DNA of 64,000 bases from Streptomyces sp. STR69 (GCF_024519455.1 NZ_JALJRY010000003.1:164853-228852), one strand, 5' to 3'. Counted from the stretch's first letter, positions 17,761 through 26,878 are shown. Notes: generated by a model from the sequence alone, not told the origin. Numbers and translations are program-made.

Positions 17761-19482
17761 GTGAACGTCGAGGAACACGCACGGTCCGAGATGGTGCCGC
17801 ACCTACGTCTGGACGAGCTGCTCGAAGAACTCCAGGCCCAGATCCGCGTGGTCCGCGGCACCCGAGGACGCCTCCACGGGCTGCTGCAGGCGGTCCTGTC
17901 CGTGGGCCGCGAGCTCGATCTCTCCCAGGTGCTGCGCCACATCACCGAGGCCGCGGTGGTTCTGGTCGATGCCGAATACGGCGCACTTGGTGTCATAGGT
18001 CCCGATCAGAGCCTCACCCAGTTCATCACGGTCGGTGTCAGCGAGGCCGAGCAGGCCCGGATCGGGGCTCTGCCCGCCGGACACGGGGTGCTCGGCGAAC
18101 TGATCAGCCATCCGGAACCGCTGCGGCTGACAGAGCTGTCGGAGCACCCGGCATCGCACGGCTTCCCTCCGCACCACCCGCCGATGCGCTCCTTCCTGGG
18201 TGTGCCCGTCAGCGTCCGGGGAGAAGTGTTCGGCAACCTCTACCTCACCGAGAAACGCGGTGGTGCCCAGTTCGACAGCGAGGACGAAGCCGTCCTGTCG
18301 ACCCTGGCGGTGGCCGCAGGGGTGGCGATCGACAACGCCCGCCTGTACGCGGAGGCGCAGGTCAGAGAAGACTGGATGGCGGCCGGCGCCGAGCTCACCC
18401 GCGGCCTGCTCTCCGGAACGCCGGAGACGAAGGTCCTGGAGCTGATGCTGAACCAGGCACAGGACATCACCTCCGCCGATCTCGGCGTGGTCGACCTGGT
18501 CACCGCCGGAACGCAGGAACTGCGCGGTGTACTCGCGCTCGGGGAAGGTGCGGAGCTCCATCGTGGTGTGAGGCTGCCGCGCGAGGGGACTCTGAGCGGG
18601 GCGGCCCTGGCCGCGGAGCAGTTGATCGTCACCTCGGACGTGGGAAGCGACCCGCGGGTCACGTACCGTCCCGAACGCTGGACGGGGCTGGGGCCCGCGG
18701 TCGCTGTTCCCATGAGCACCAGTGACGGAGACCGCGGGGTACTCGTCCTCGCGCGCACCGCCGGGTGCCCGCCCTTCACCCAGGCGGAGATCGCGCCGCT
18801 GCCCGGCTTCGCCGGCCAGGCCGCCCTCGCGCTGGAACTCGCCGACAAGCGCAGGGCCGCCGAGCAGGTGAGCCTGCTGGAGGACCGTGACCGCATCGCG
18901 CGCGACCTCCACGACCTGGCCATCCAAAGGCTGTTCGCCACGGGAATGACGCTGCAGAGCACGAACCGCTTCGTCGAGCACCCCGAAGTGACCGAGCGGA
19001 TCGGCCGGGCGGTCGACGACCTCGACACCACCATCAAAATCATCCGGTCCACGATCTTCGGTCTGCGGGCCCACGACAGCACTGCGATCGGCCACGGCCT
19101 GCGGGCCCGTGCCTCCAAGACCGCCGAGGAAGCCGTTCCGGCGCTGGGGTTCACTCCGTCCCTGCTCATGGAGGGACTGCTCGACACCGACGTCCCGCAC
19201 ACCATGGCGGACGAAGTCGTGGCGGTGCTGAGCGAAGCGCTGTCGAACATCGCCCGGCACGCACACGCCTCGTCGGCGGAGATCGCACTCGTCGTCCGCA
19301 AAGAGCAGCTCACCCTGACCGTCACCGACGGCGGCGTCGGAATCGGCGAGGGCGGACAGCACAGTGGGCTGCGCAATCTCAGCGAGCGCGCCCGGAACCT
19401 GGGCGGTGAACTCACCCTGGCCGCACCGCCCTTGGGCGGCACCCTTCTCTGCTGGGCCGTACCGCTTCCCGACCGGCGCTAG
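17761..19482 (+). CDS. DosS/DevS-like GAF sensor histidine kinase
   Basis: 573 residues from GTG 17761, with GGAGG upstream. Two GAF domains (about 50-200 and 215-360; first block LRHITEAAVVLVDAEYGALG) precede a HisKA_3 phosphoacceptor box (RIARDLHDLAIQRLFATGMT, the His about residue 382) and a C-terminal ATPase with LSEALSNIARHAHASSAEIA and DGGVGIG. The order is that of the actinobacterial redox/hypoxia kinases DosS/DevS. The heme-ligand His of DosS cannot be assigned by eye. The response-regulator gene that should partner it survives only as a DevR remnant just downstream on the opposite strand, so this is an orphan kinase in this window. Confidence 0.88.
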   Translation: MNVEEHARSEMVPHLRLDELLEELQAQIRVVRGTRGRLHGLLQAVLSVGRELDLSQVLRHITEAAVVLVDAEYGALGVIGPDQSLTQFITVGVSEAEQARIGALPAGHGVLGELISHPEPLRLTELSEHPASHGFPPHHPPMRSFLGVPVSVRGEVFGNLYLTEKRGGAQFDSEDEAVLSTLAVAAGVAIDNARLYAEAQVREDWMAAGAELTRGLLSGTPETKVLELMLNQAQDITSADLGVVDLVTAGTQELRGVLALGEGAELHRGVRLPREGTLSGAALAAEQLIVTSDVGSDPRVTYRPERWTGLGPAVAVPMSTSDGDRGVLVLARTAGCPPFTQAEIAPLPGFAGQAALALELADKRRAAEQVSLLEDRDRIARDLHDLAIQRLFATGMTLQSTNRFVEHPEVTERIGRAVDDLDTTIKIIRSTIFGLRAHDSTAIGHGLRARASKTAEEAVPALGFTPSLLMEGLLDTDVPHTMADEVVAVLSEALSNIARHAHASSAEIALVVRKEQLTLTVTDGGVGIGEGGQHSGLRNLSERARNLGGELTLAAPPLGGTLLCWAVPLPDRR

Positions 19483-19489
19483 CGCGGCC

Positions 19490-19750
19490 CTACGGGATCA
19501 TCTGCCCTTGTCGGACATGGGACATGGGCCGGCCGAGCGAGCCCAAGACCGCCGCCTGGACGCGGCGCTCGACCCCGAGTTTCGTCAGAAGCCGCGGGAT
19601 GTGGTTCTTCACAGTCTTCTCCGACAGATGGACACGCTTGGTCAGAGCGTCCAACTGTCCTACCTCTGAAGCCGGTTGCCCGGAGAGTGCGCACAAGCTA
19701 CTCATCAGCCGCCCGGTGGTCGCCGGGGCCGCTCCGACGCGCAACTCCTT
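19490..19750 (-). pseudogene. DevR/NarL response regulator, C-terminal remnant
   Basis: The frame encodes VHLSEKTVKNHIPRLLTKLG then VERRVQAAVLGSLG, the recognition part of a LuxR-type HTH as in DevR. It is preceded by a short linker-like stretch (PATTGRLMSSL). The receiver domain and the first half of the HTH (the LTxRE..VL block) are missing; an internal deletion joins linker to helix. It faces the DosS-like kinase tail to tail, so it probably descends from that kinase's regulator. Confidence 0.65.
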
Positions 19751-19779
19751 CCGCAGAGTCCGAGAAATCCCCCGTCTAC

Positions 19780-19944
19780 GGCGGTGGTCCGTCGATGGAG
19801 CAGCTCGACCTGCTCGGCGAGCAGGTACTCCCCACACTGCGCAAGGAGTTCGACGCCGGGCGCCCCTCAGATGTGCCGGAAGCCCCCACCCACGCCTCGC
19901 TGCTCACCCAGCGCACCACGCAGTCCGAGGAGGCGGCCGAGTGA
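19780..19944 (+). pseudogene. LLM flavin-dependent oxidoreductase, C-terminal remnant
   Basis: Only the last 50 or so residues are left: MEQLDLLGEQVLPTLRKEFD, then VPEAPTHASLL. This is the standard C-terminus of luciferase-like monooxygenases of the CE1758 type. Those genes are normally followed directly by an FMN reductase, as here, which supports the assignment of both broken genes. Confidence 0.6.
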
Positions 19945-20602
19945 ACCCCGACCCGAACGCGAACACCGCCGAGCCGCTGCAACTCGCGGTCGTATCGGCC
20001 GGCCTGAGCGTCCCCTCCTCCACGCGTCTGCTGGCGGACCGGCTGACCGAGTCGGTGCGCGAGCACCTCGCCGACGCAGGGCGCGAGGTGGAGATCCATC
20101 TCGTAGAACTACGCGATCTGGCCGCCGACATCGCCAACAACCTCGTCACCGGCTTCCCTCACCCACGCTGGAGGAAGCCATCGAGACGGTCACCTCGGCA
20201 AACGGTCCGATCGCCGTCACCCCGGTCTTCTCGGCGTCGTACAGCGGACTCTTCAAGTCGTTCTTCGACGTCATCGACAACGACGCCCTCACCGGAAAGC
20301 CCGTGCCGGCCGCGGCGACCGGCGGTACGGCCCGCCACTCCCTCGCCCTGGAACACACGCTGCGTCCGCTCTTCGCCTACCTGCGTGCGGTCGTCGTACC
20401 CACCGCGGTGTACGCGGCCTCCGAGGACTGGGGCGGCAACGGAGATCCCCTCACCGACACGCTCCCCAACCGGATCGTGCGCGCGGCCGGCGAGCTGGCC
20501 GGGCTGATGCGGGGGCAGGTGGGTTTCACCGCCCGGAAGACGACCGACGACACCGTCGTCGTACCGTTCGCGCAGCAGTTGGAGGCGCTGCGACCCGCAT
20601 GA
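19941..20602 (+). pseudogene. FMN reductase (CE1759 type), single frameshift
   Basis: The first frame runs LQLAVVSAGLSVPSSTRLLA to ADIANNLVTGFP. Near 20155 it leaves frame, and the second frame continues TLEEAIETVTSANGPIAVTP, FSASYSGLFKSFFDVIDND and GGTARHSLALEHTLRPLFAY to the stop. Joined, they give a normal-length NADPH-dependent FMN reductase, so a one-site indel is the only visible damage. It could be a sequencing error, but its partner gene is truncated too. Confidence 0.75.
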
Positions 20603-20680
20603 CAGTCATCGCCGAGAGCCTGCATCGCGGCTGACGGGCGGCCGTCTCCCCTCATCCAACCACCACGTCGAGGAAAGGCC

Positions 20681-21343
20681 ATGACACCAGCCACGCCGCT
20701 CCACAGCAACGCGCCTGTACCGGCAGCTGCCTTCGCTGGAAGAGGCTGTGCCAGTCGGACAGTCGGTACGGACCGGCCGATGCGCGCCGACGCCGTACGG
20801 AACCGGGCTCGTCTGCCGGAGGCCGCAGCCCGACTGGTCGCGGAGGACGAGGACAGGGTCGAACACATCACCATGGACGCGGTCGCCCAGGCCGCCTCGG
20901 TGGGCAAGGGAACCGTCTTCCGGCACTTCGGCGACCGGTCCAGGCTCCTGATGGCCCTGCTCGACCACGTCGAGCAGGTCTACCAGGCTTCCTTCCTCAC
21001 CGGTCCGCCATCGCTCGGTCCGGGCGCTCCCGCCCTGGAGCGGCTGGAGGCCTTCGGAGTCGCCACGATCAGGTATCTGCTGGCCAACCGGCAACTCGTC
21101 CTCGCCGCCGCCCCGCCGGCCGAGCGCCGCTTGTCCGCCCCGCCCATCGGTGCCCGCCGCGCCCACATAGTCAGCCTGCTGCGGGAGGCCGACGCAGAAG
21201 GCGACGTCGAACTGCTCGCCGAATCACTGCTGGCCTACCTCGACATCACCCTCCTCAACCACCTCGTCCATCTGCGCGGCATACCCCAGGAGCGGGTGGA
21301 AGCCGGGTGGCAGAACCTGCTGAAAGCCGTACGGAGTTCGTGA
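20681..21343 (+). CDS. TetR family transcriptional regulator
   Basis: 220 residues from ATG 20681 (RBS GAGGAAAGG); ATG 20780 would give a more typical TetR length. The HTH is ITMDAVAQAASVGKGTVFRH then FGDRSRLLMALLDH, a classical TetR recognition helix. The ligand domain has no diagnostic pattern. The usual '.R..IL.AA..L' opening is altered (NRARLPEAAARLV). It follows the broken oxidoreductase pair and may once have controlled it. Confidence 0.8.
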   Translation: MTPATPLHSNAPVPAAAFAGRGCASRTVGTDRPMRADAVRNRARLPEAAARLVAEDEDRVEHITMDAVAQAASVGKGTVFRHFGDRSRLLMALLDHVEQVYQASFLTGPPSLGPGAPALERLEAFGVATIRYLLANRQLVLAAAPPAERRLSAPPIGARRAHIVSLLREADAEGDVELLAESLLAYLDITLLNHLVHLRGIPQERVEAGWQNLLKAVRSS

Positions 21344-21352
21344 TGGAGCCGG

Positions 21353-21715
21353 TCACTCTTCGGCCACCGGCGAATGCTCCGGGGCAGCGATCGGTGCTGA
21401 CTCCTCAAGCCTCCGCAACTCGTTCAGCACGTCCTGTGTGTCCTGGCCGACGAGCGGCGCGGGCCGGGGCGCCAAGGCGCCCGCGCTGCCCGAGAAGCGC
21501 GCCATCGGCGGAATCACCCGATAGGTCCCGACCACTGGAGGACTGGTCAGGGGGAGCCGGTCGGCCATCCCTTGGAGAGAGAGGACACGGGTTGCCGGAA
21601 TTCCGACCTCCCGACAGTATTCGAGCCATTCCTCGGTTCCGATGTCGCCTCTTCCATGGCGACCTCCACGTGCTGCCCCTGGCCGGTCCGCTCACGATGC
21701 AGGTCAAGGAGCGCC
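21353..21715 (-). pseudogene. CaiB/BaiF CoA-transferase, collapsed C-terminal remnant
   Basis: Two separated family III CoA-transferase blocks lie next to each other: RERTGQGQHVEVAMEEA (normally mid-protein) and, in another frame, EYCREVGIPATRVLSLQGMA then PPMARFSGSAGALAPRPAPL and GQDTQDVLNEL (the C-terminus). Roughly the middle third and the whole N-terminus are absent. Confidence 0.6.
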
Positions 21716-21716
21716 C

Positions 21717-21985
21717 GTGACCGCCCCCGCAACCCCCGCTCCGACGATCGACGTCCACGCGCACCTCCTTTTCCCGAGGTCGAGGAGACCGTCGCCGGTC
21801 GTCCCGGCCTCGCCGAGGCCCGCGCCCTCGACGCCCGCCGCAACGGCCCGGCCGCCCTGGCCGTGAGCGGTCCGATGATCGGCGCACGCGTGCCGAAGCT
21901 GACGGACGCCGCTGTCCGCCTCGCGGCCATGGACGCGCAGGGCGTGGACATCCAGCTGGTCAGCCCGTCCCCGTCGGATGCCTGA
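21717..21985 (+). pseudogene. Amidohydrolase (ACMSD-like), N-terminal remnant with frameshift
   Basis: GTG 21717 begins APTIDVHAHLLFP, the metal-binding HxH opening of amidohydrolases. After a shift near 21777 the text continues EVEETVAGRPGLAEARALDA and LTDAAVRLAAMDAQGVDIQL then VSPSP, as in ACMSD-type decarboxylases. The frame then stops and the catalytic C-terminal two thirds are missing. It diverges from the CoA-transferase remnant, suggesting a dead catabolic pair. Confidence 0.6.
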
Positions 21986-22258
21986 ACCAGCAACAGCGCA
22001 TGGCAGAAAGGCCCCCTGTTCGACGCCTTCGCAGCCCAGAACCCGAACAGCACCGCCAGCTGGACCATCCGGGCCGGCCCCAGCATCAACCAGCCCGCCT
22101 GGGCAGTCCGTGCCTCCGTCCAGACCTTTGCCGCCGCCGCGAAGGCCATCCCAGGCCAAGACCGCCGCGGCAGAGAAAGCGATCCGTGCCACGGTGCGCG
22201 CCCGTGACATACCAGTAGTCACCGTGGAGCCGGATCGCCATCGACACCACCCAGTTGC
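21986..22258. other. Upstream region of the LAL gene, no gene seen
   Basis: No convincing coding frame. The stretch links the dead catabolic genes to the autoregulator-type operator of the cluster activator. Confidence 0.45.
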
Positions 22259-22278
22259 AATACCTTCGCGAAGGTATT
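22259..22278. promoter_or_regulatory. Autoregulator-type operator before the LAL gene
   Basis: Perfect 20-bp palindrome AATACCTTCGCGAAGGTATT, 40 bp before the LAL start codon. The same half-site occurs between afsA and the receptor gene (56140) and before a small gene (52781). This is the expected arrangement for ARE/MARE-type boxes bound by butyrolactone/butenolide receptors, inferred here from position and symmetry. Confidence 0.8.
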
Positions 22279-22317
22279 TTACTAGCATCGGACGCACACA
22301 CTCGACGGGGGGCGAAC

Positions 22318-25083
22318 ATGTTCGTCGCACATGAGGAGCAACTGGAGCGGTTGGTAACCCTGCTGGCCCAGTCCCGCCAGGGGGCGGGCCATGCGGTGGT
22401 GATCGGCGGGCCGGTGGGCAGCGGGAAGTCGACGTTGCTGCGGGCCTTCGCCGAGCGCGCCGCCGAGTCGGCCGTCGACGGGCCCTCACCCCTCGTGATG
22501 ACGGGGTGCGGGGATCCTGAGGAGCAGTCGGTGCCCTTCGGTGTGCTGCGCCAGCTGCTGCACGGCAGCACGGACGGCGGCTTGGGGGACGACCGCGAGC
22601 TGCGGCGGTTGCTGCAGGAGCCGATGCCGGCGGGGGCGCCGCCCGAGCGGCTGCTGCACGAAGCCGCGCTGGCGTTCACCGCCCTGGCGACGGGCTGCGG
22701 ACGACCGTTGGTCGTCATCCTCGACGACGCCCGGTTCGTCGACAGCCCGTCCTGGCACTGCCTGACCGCCGTGCTGCGCCGCGTCCGGCGGCCACACACC
22801 ATGCTCCTGACCGCGGACTCCGGTCAGGGCGCGCCCCTCGATGCACTGCGCCGCTCCCTGCAGTCCCTGGAGTCGCAGTGCCACACCGTCGACCTGTCCC
22901 TGCTCACTCCGAAGACGGTCGCCGAGCAGCTCGGCCTGCCCCGCACCGTGGCTGCCGAGGCGGTGGCGGCGACGGGCGGTCATCCCCTACTGCTGGAGGC
23001 ACTGTCGACGGTGCTCGGAGCGGTGCCGGGCGGCACGGCTCCGGTGACAGCGGGACAGGACGCGGTGTCCCGTGCGGTGACCGGTGAGGTCTTCCGCCGA
23101 GCGCTGAACACGCTGCTGCGGCGCTACGGAGAGCCGACCGCCGCCGTCCTGCGGGCGCTGGCCACCCTCGGACCGGGTGCGCGGCCCGCGGCCGTGGCCG
23201 GGCTGGCCGGGCTGGACGAGGTCACCTGTGCATGGCATCTGCGGCTCGCCGAGAGCACTGGGCTGCTGCGGGAGGGAGCCTTCCGGCACCCGGCCGTTCC
23301 CGGCCTGCTGCTCGGCGAGACACCGCCGGAGGAGCGCAGGCGGTTGCACACACGCGCCGCGGAGGTGCTGCACGAGAACGGAGCGTCCCCGCGTGCGGTG
23401 GCGCGGCACCTCGTCGAGGCCGGGAGCGCCGACGCGCCCTGGGCCCCGCCCCTGCTGCACGAGGCCGCCGAACGTGCCACGGCCAAGGGCGAGCCGCAGG
23501 AGGCGGTCGAGTACGTACGGCTGCTCGGCCGCTCGTCCTCCGACGAGCGCCAGCTCGCCGCCGCGTCGGCGCTGCGGGTGCGGGCCGAATGGCAGGCCGA
23601 CCCGGTGCAGGCGCTGCGGCACCTGCCCGAGGCCGTGCACGCCTCCCGTGAGGGCCGCCTCAGCGCCCGTGACACGTTGTCACTCGTCTCCCCCCTGCTG
23701 TGGTTCGGGCATGTGGAGGACGCCTTCGACGCCATCCAGCGGGTCGCTGCGCAGCAGGACCGGCTGACCCACACCGAGCGCTCTCTGCTGTACGCCTCCC
23801 GGCTCTGGCTGTCCGCCCTCTATCCGGCCGCGGTGCGTGAGCTCGGGGGGCAGGAGGTGGCCGCCGGTCCGGCCGGGTCCGACTCCCAGGTGGAGGCGGC
23901 GCTGCTGCTCGCGCTGGTGCTCTGCCCCGATTCCCCGGTCGGCGGGGAGATGGCCGCGGAGCGCGCCCTGCGCCGTGGCACCCTCGACGAACGTACGGTG
24001 ATGCTGTGCGTGAGCGCACTCGTAGCGCTCATCCACCAGGGACGGCTGGAACTGGCCCGTACCTCCTGCGACCGGCTGGTCGAGGAGGCGGCCCGGCGCG
24101 GCATCCCTATGTGGCACGGCCTGCTCGCCGCGCTGCGCGCCGAGATCGCGCTGTACGGCGGTGAACTGGACGACGCCGTACGGTTCGCGCGGACCGCCCT
24201 CGAGGTCGTGCCCGCGGAGGCGTGGGGGGTCCGGATCGCGGTGCCGCTGGGCATCCTGGTGCAGGCGCTGGTGGCACGTGGCGAGTACGAGGAGGTCGAC
24301 GCACTCATCGGCGCCGAGGTACCCGACGCACTGTTCCAGAGTCCGATCGCCTTCTACCACCTTCAGGCGCGGGGGCGTTATCTGCTCGCGGTAGGCGGGT
24401 ACCGGGCCGCGTTGAAGGAGTTCCAGCTGATGGGCGAGCTCGCCACCCAGTGGGGTGTGGCGCTGCCGGGCCATATGGCGTGGCGGCTGGACATGGCCCG
24501 GGCCCATCTCGCCGCCGGCCAGCCCATGCGGGCACGAGAGCTGGTCTACGCGGAGCTGGGGCGCACCGCCCAGGACGACGCCCCGGGCCGGGGGTCGGCG
24601 CTGCGGCTGCTCGCCGCCGCCGCGGAGGGGGACAGCCGCCTGGAGCTGTACCAGCAGGCGTGCGAGGCGCTGCGGGTCACCGGGCCACGCCTGGAGCTGG
24701 CCCATGCGCTGGCCGGGTGGGCCGACGCGCAGCGGGCGTCGGGAGACGCGGCGGCCGCGGAGGTGACGCTGGCCGAGAGCCGCCGGCTGGCGCTCGCGTG
24801 CGGAGTGCGGGACGTCGAGCGGGTCCTCTCGGTCTACCGGACGGTGGCCGGGCCGCAGGACGAGGAGGGTTCGGAGCCGGCGACGGCCGGGCTGAGCGAG
24901 GCGGAGCACCGGGTCGCCGCGCTGGCCGCGGCCGGGTTCAGCAACCGCCGTATCGCGAGCCGTCTGTTCATCACCGTCAGCACCGTCGAGCAGCATCTGA
25001 CCCGGATCTACCGCAAGTTGGGCGTGACCCGGCGAAGCGAGCTGGCCACGGTGTATCCGCTGGTCGACGCCGGCATCGGCTGA
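22318..25083 (+). CDS. LAL-type LuxR transcriptional activator
   Basis: 921 residues, standard for LAL regulators. From ATG 22318 a P-loop ATPase is seen (Walker A GGPVGSGKST about residues 29-38, Walker B LVVILDDARFVD about 137-148). A long helical TPR-like middle follows, then a C-terminal LuxR HTH (AGFSNRRIASRLFITVSTVE then QHLTRIYRKLG). LAL proteins are the usual pathway-specific activators of modular polyketide clusters. The palindromic operator 40 bp upstream suggests repression by the receptor encoded at 56233 until a signal accumulates. It is the only rightward gene of the cluster core. Confidence 0.93.
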   Translation: MFVAHEEQLERLVTLLAQSRQGAGHAVVIGGPVGSGKSTLLRAFAERAAESAVDGPSPLVMTGCGDPEEQSVPFGVLRQLLHGSTDGGLGDDRELRRLLQEPMPAGAPPERLLHEAALAFTALATGCGRPLVVILDDARFVDSPSWHCLTAVLRRVRRPHTMLLTADSGQGAPLDALRRSLQSLESQCHTVDLSLLTPKTVAEQLGLPRTVAAEAVAATGGHPLLLEALSTVLGAVPGGTAPVTAGQDAVSRAVTGEVFRRALNTLLRRYGEPTAAVLRALATLGPGARPAAVAGLAGLDEVTCAWHLRLAESTGLLREGAFRHPAVPGLLLGETPPEERRRLHTRAAEVLHENGASPRAVARHLVEAGSADAPWAPPLLHEAAERATAKGEPQEAVEYVRLLGRSSSDERQLAAASALRVRAEWQADPVQALRHLPEAVHASREGRLSARDTLSLVSPLLWFGHVEDAFDAIQRVAAQQDRLTHTERSLLYASRLWLSALYPAAVRELGGQEVAAGPAGSDSQVEAALLLALVLCPDSPVGGEMAAERALRRGTLDERTVMLCVSALVALIHQGRLELARTSCDRLVEEAARRGIPMWHGLLAALRAEIALYGGELDDAVRFARTALEVVPAEAWGVRIAVPLGILVQALVARGEYEEVDALIGAEVPDALFQSPIAFYHLQARGRYLLAVGGYRAALKEFQLMGELATQWGVALPGHMAWRLDMARAHLAAGQPMRARELVYAELGRTAQDDAPGRGSALRLLAAAAEGDSRLELYQQACEALRVTGPRLELAHALAGWADAQRASGDAAAAEVTLAESRRLALACGVRDVERVLSVYRTVAGPQDEEGSEPATAGLSEAEHRVAALAAAGFSNRRIASRLFITVSTVEQHLTRIYRKLGVTRRSELATVYPLVDAGIG

Positions 25084-25101
25084 CGGGGCCGGGGGGCGCT
25101 C

Positions 25102-25115
25102 CCCTACCGGTAGGG
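25102..25115. terminator. Shared palindrome between convergent genes
   Basis: CCCTACCGGTAGGG is a perfect 14-bp palindrome covering the stop codon of the leftward metallophosphoesterase, 18 bp after the LAL stop. It is likely a bidirectional terminator, although the CCCTAC half also resembles the motif in the cluster promoters. Confidence 0.4.
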
Positions 25116-25955
25116 ACCTGCGAGGCGCACCGTGCGCGGTGTGCCCGCCGTGGCGTCCGCGCGGTCGCGCCACTCGCGAGGGTGGCCCAGGGAGACCTCC
25201 TGGAAGGGGACTCTGTCGTGCCAGGAGGTGCACGGGATGTGCAGGTGGCCGTAGACGACGGCGGCTGCCCGGTAACGGCGGTGCCAGTCGTGGGTGTGCA
25301 CTGTGCCGCACCACTGAGCGAGTTCCCGGCAGGGCAGCGCCTCGGTCGGCTCCTTGATCAGGGGGAAATGGTTCACCAGGACGGTGGGCAGGGACGAATC
25401 CAGCGCGTCGAGGCGGACGCGGGTGGCGCTGACGCGGGCGTGGCACCAGTCGGCGGGCCCGGCGAAGGGCTCCGTGTGCAGCAGGAACTCGTCCGGGCAG
25501 ACCACGCCCGCCTCGTGGGCCCGAAGGACCGCCTCGCCCGTGCTCGCCGTGGACGGATCGCGGAAGCTGTGGTCGTAGAGGAGGAACAGCGGGGCGATCG
25601 CGACCGGACCGTGCGGGCCGGGCCAGATCGGATACGGGTCCTCCGGTGTGAGGACGCCGAGGCGGCGGCACAGCTCTACCAGGGCCTGGTAGCGCTCGGC
25701 GCCGCGCAGCTGGACCGGGTCGTCCGGGCGGGTCGACAGTTCGCGGTTGCCGGGGGCCCACACCACCTGCGCGAAGCGGTCGCGCAGCAGGCGCAGGCCC
25801 CATTCGACGTCGTCGAACCGGTCCCCGATGTCGCCGGCGACCAGCAGCCAGTCCCCGTCGGTGGCGGGGCGCAGACTCTGCACGAGCAGGCGGTTGGCGT
25901 CATGGCCGACGTGCAGGTCGCTGATGGCCAGCAGCCGGCCGCGCGCGCCGCTCAC
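25104..25955 (-). CDS. Cytoplasmic metallophosphoesterase of the cluster
   Basis: 283 residues from GTG 25955, which overlaps the thioesterase stop as GTGA; a longer frame upstream lies within that gene and is rejected. Calcineurin-like motifs appear in order: ISDLHVGHDANR, VAGDIGDRFDDV, APGNREL, VNHFPL and VYGHLHIP. The GNR in place of GNH is a small departure at the metal site. No membrane segment. As last gene of the exporter operon it may remove a phosphate from a pathway intermediate or from exported product; this is inferred from position only. Confidence 0.85.
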   Translation of the reverse strand: MSGARGRLLAISDLHVGHDANRLLVQSLRPATDGDWLLVAGDIGDRFDDVEWGLRLLRDRFAQVVWAPGNRELSTRPDDPVQLRGAERYQALVELCRRLGVLTPEDPYPIWPGPHGPVAIAPLFLLYDHSFRDPSTASTGEAVLRAHEAGVVCPDEFLLHTEPFAGPADWCHARVSATRVRLDALDSSLPTVLVNHFPLIKEPTEALPCRELAQWCGTVHTHDWHRRYRAAAVVYGHLHIPCTSWHDRVPFQEVSLGHPREWRDRADATAGTPRTVRLAGPYR

Positions 25956-26728
25956 ACCGGGCTCCGGTCCGCGGTCGCGGTCCGCAGCCGCGCGGTGATC
26001 TCGGCGGCGACCTCCGTCACCCGGGCGTCGAGGTAGAAGTGTCCGCCGGGGAAGACGCGGAGGTCGGTGTCGGCGGTCGTGAGGCCGGCCCATTCGGTGA
26101 CCAGGTCGGGGGTGTCGGTCTCGGTGTCCTGGTCCCCCGCGAGGACGGTGACGGGGCAGTCGAGCGGCGCTCCCGGTACGTACCGGTAGGTCTCGACGGC
26201 CCGGTAGTCGGCCCGGATGGTGGGCAGGGCGAGGGCCAGCAACTCCTCGTCCTGAAGAACCTGTTGGTCGGTTCCGCTCAGCCGGCGGATCTCAGCGAGC
26301 AGTCCGGCGTCGTCCCGCAGGTGCACGGTCTGGGTGCGCGGCACGCTCGGCGCGCGGCGGGCCGAGGCGAAGAGGCGCAGGGGGCCGGTGGCACGTTCCG
26401 CGGCTCTGCGGCGGGCGGTCTCGAAGGCGAGCACGGCGCCCATGCTGTGTCCGAAGAAGGCGTACGGCCGACCGTCGAGGACGGTGCGCAGGGCGCCGGC
26501 CACGCCGTCGGCGACGGCCGGGATGCTGCCCGGGTGCGGCTCGTGGCGGCGGTCCTGGCGCGCCGGGTACTGCAGGGCGAGCACCTCGACGTGCGGGGCC
26601 AGGGCCCGGGAGAGCGCGAGGTAGGCGCTGGCCGCTCCGCCGACGTGCGGGAAGCAGACGAGTCGGGGAGCGTTCGGCGGGCAGGGGGTGAAGCACCTGA
26701 CCCACGGGTTCTCGGCTTCCTGCGGCAT
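25952..26728 (-). CDS. Type II thioesterase
   Basis: 258 residues from ATG 26728 (AAGGAGA upstream). An alpha/beta-hydrolase with VCFPHVGGAASAYLALSRAL, the nucleophile GHSMGAVLAFE, the acid VLAGDQDTETD and the His in FPGGHFYLD. Such discrete enzymes hydrolyse aberrant or stalled acyl groups from carrier domains and are normal companions of modular PKSs. It overlaps the metallophosphoesterase start. Confidence 0.92.
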   Translation of the reverse strand: MPQEAENPWVRCFTPCPPNAPRLVCFPHVGGAASAYLALSRALAPHVEVLALQYPARQDRRHEPHPGSIPAVADGVAGALRTVLDGRPYAFFGHSMGAVLAFETARRRAAERATGPLRLFASARRAPSVPRTQTVHLRDDAGLLAEIRRLSGTDQQVLQDEELLALALPTIRADYRAVETYRYVPGAPLDCPVTVLAGDQDTETDTPDLVTEWAGLTTADTDLRVFPGGHFYLDARVTEVAAEITARLRTATADRSPV

Positions 26729-26878
26729 GTTTCGGTCTCCTTGGCGCGGTCCGGCGCGCGGCACGGGGGGGGCGAGCGGGTGTCAGGTGCGGGTGCCGTG
26801 GGGAAGGCCGGGAGGCGGGCGGACGGGCACGGACCGACGGGGACGACGGTCCAGCCGTTCCCGCCCGCCTCCGGGGTG

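Noticed and set aside
22318..25083. TTA (bldA-dependent) codons as a control of the activator and signal genes
   Set aside because: None was noticed in the LAL, afsA-like or receptor reading frames on inspection, so no bldA control is claimed; a codon count would settle it.
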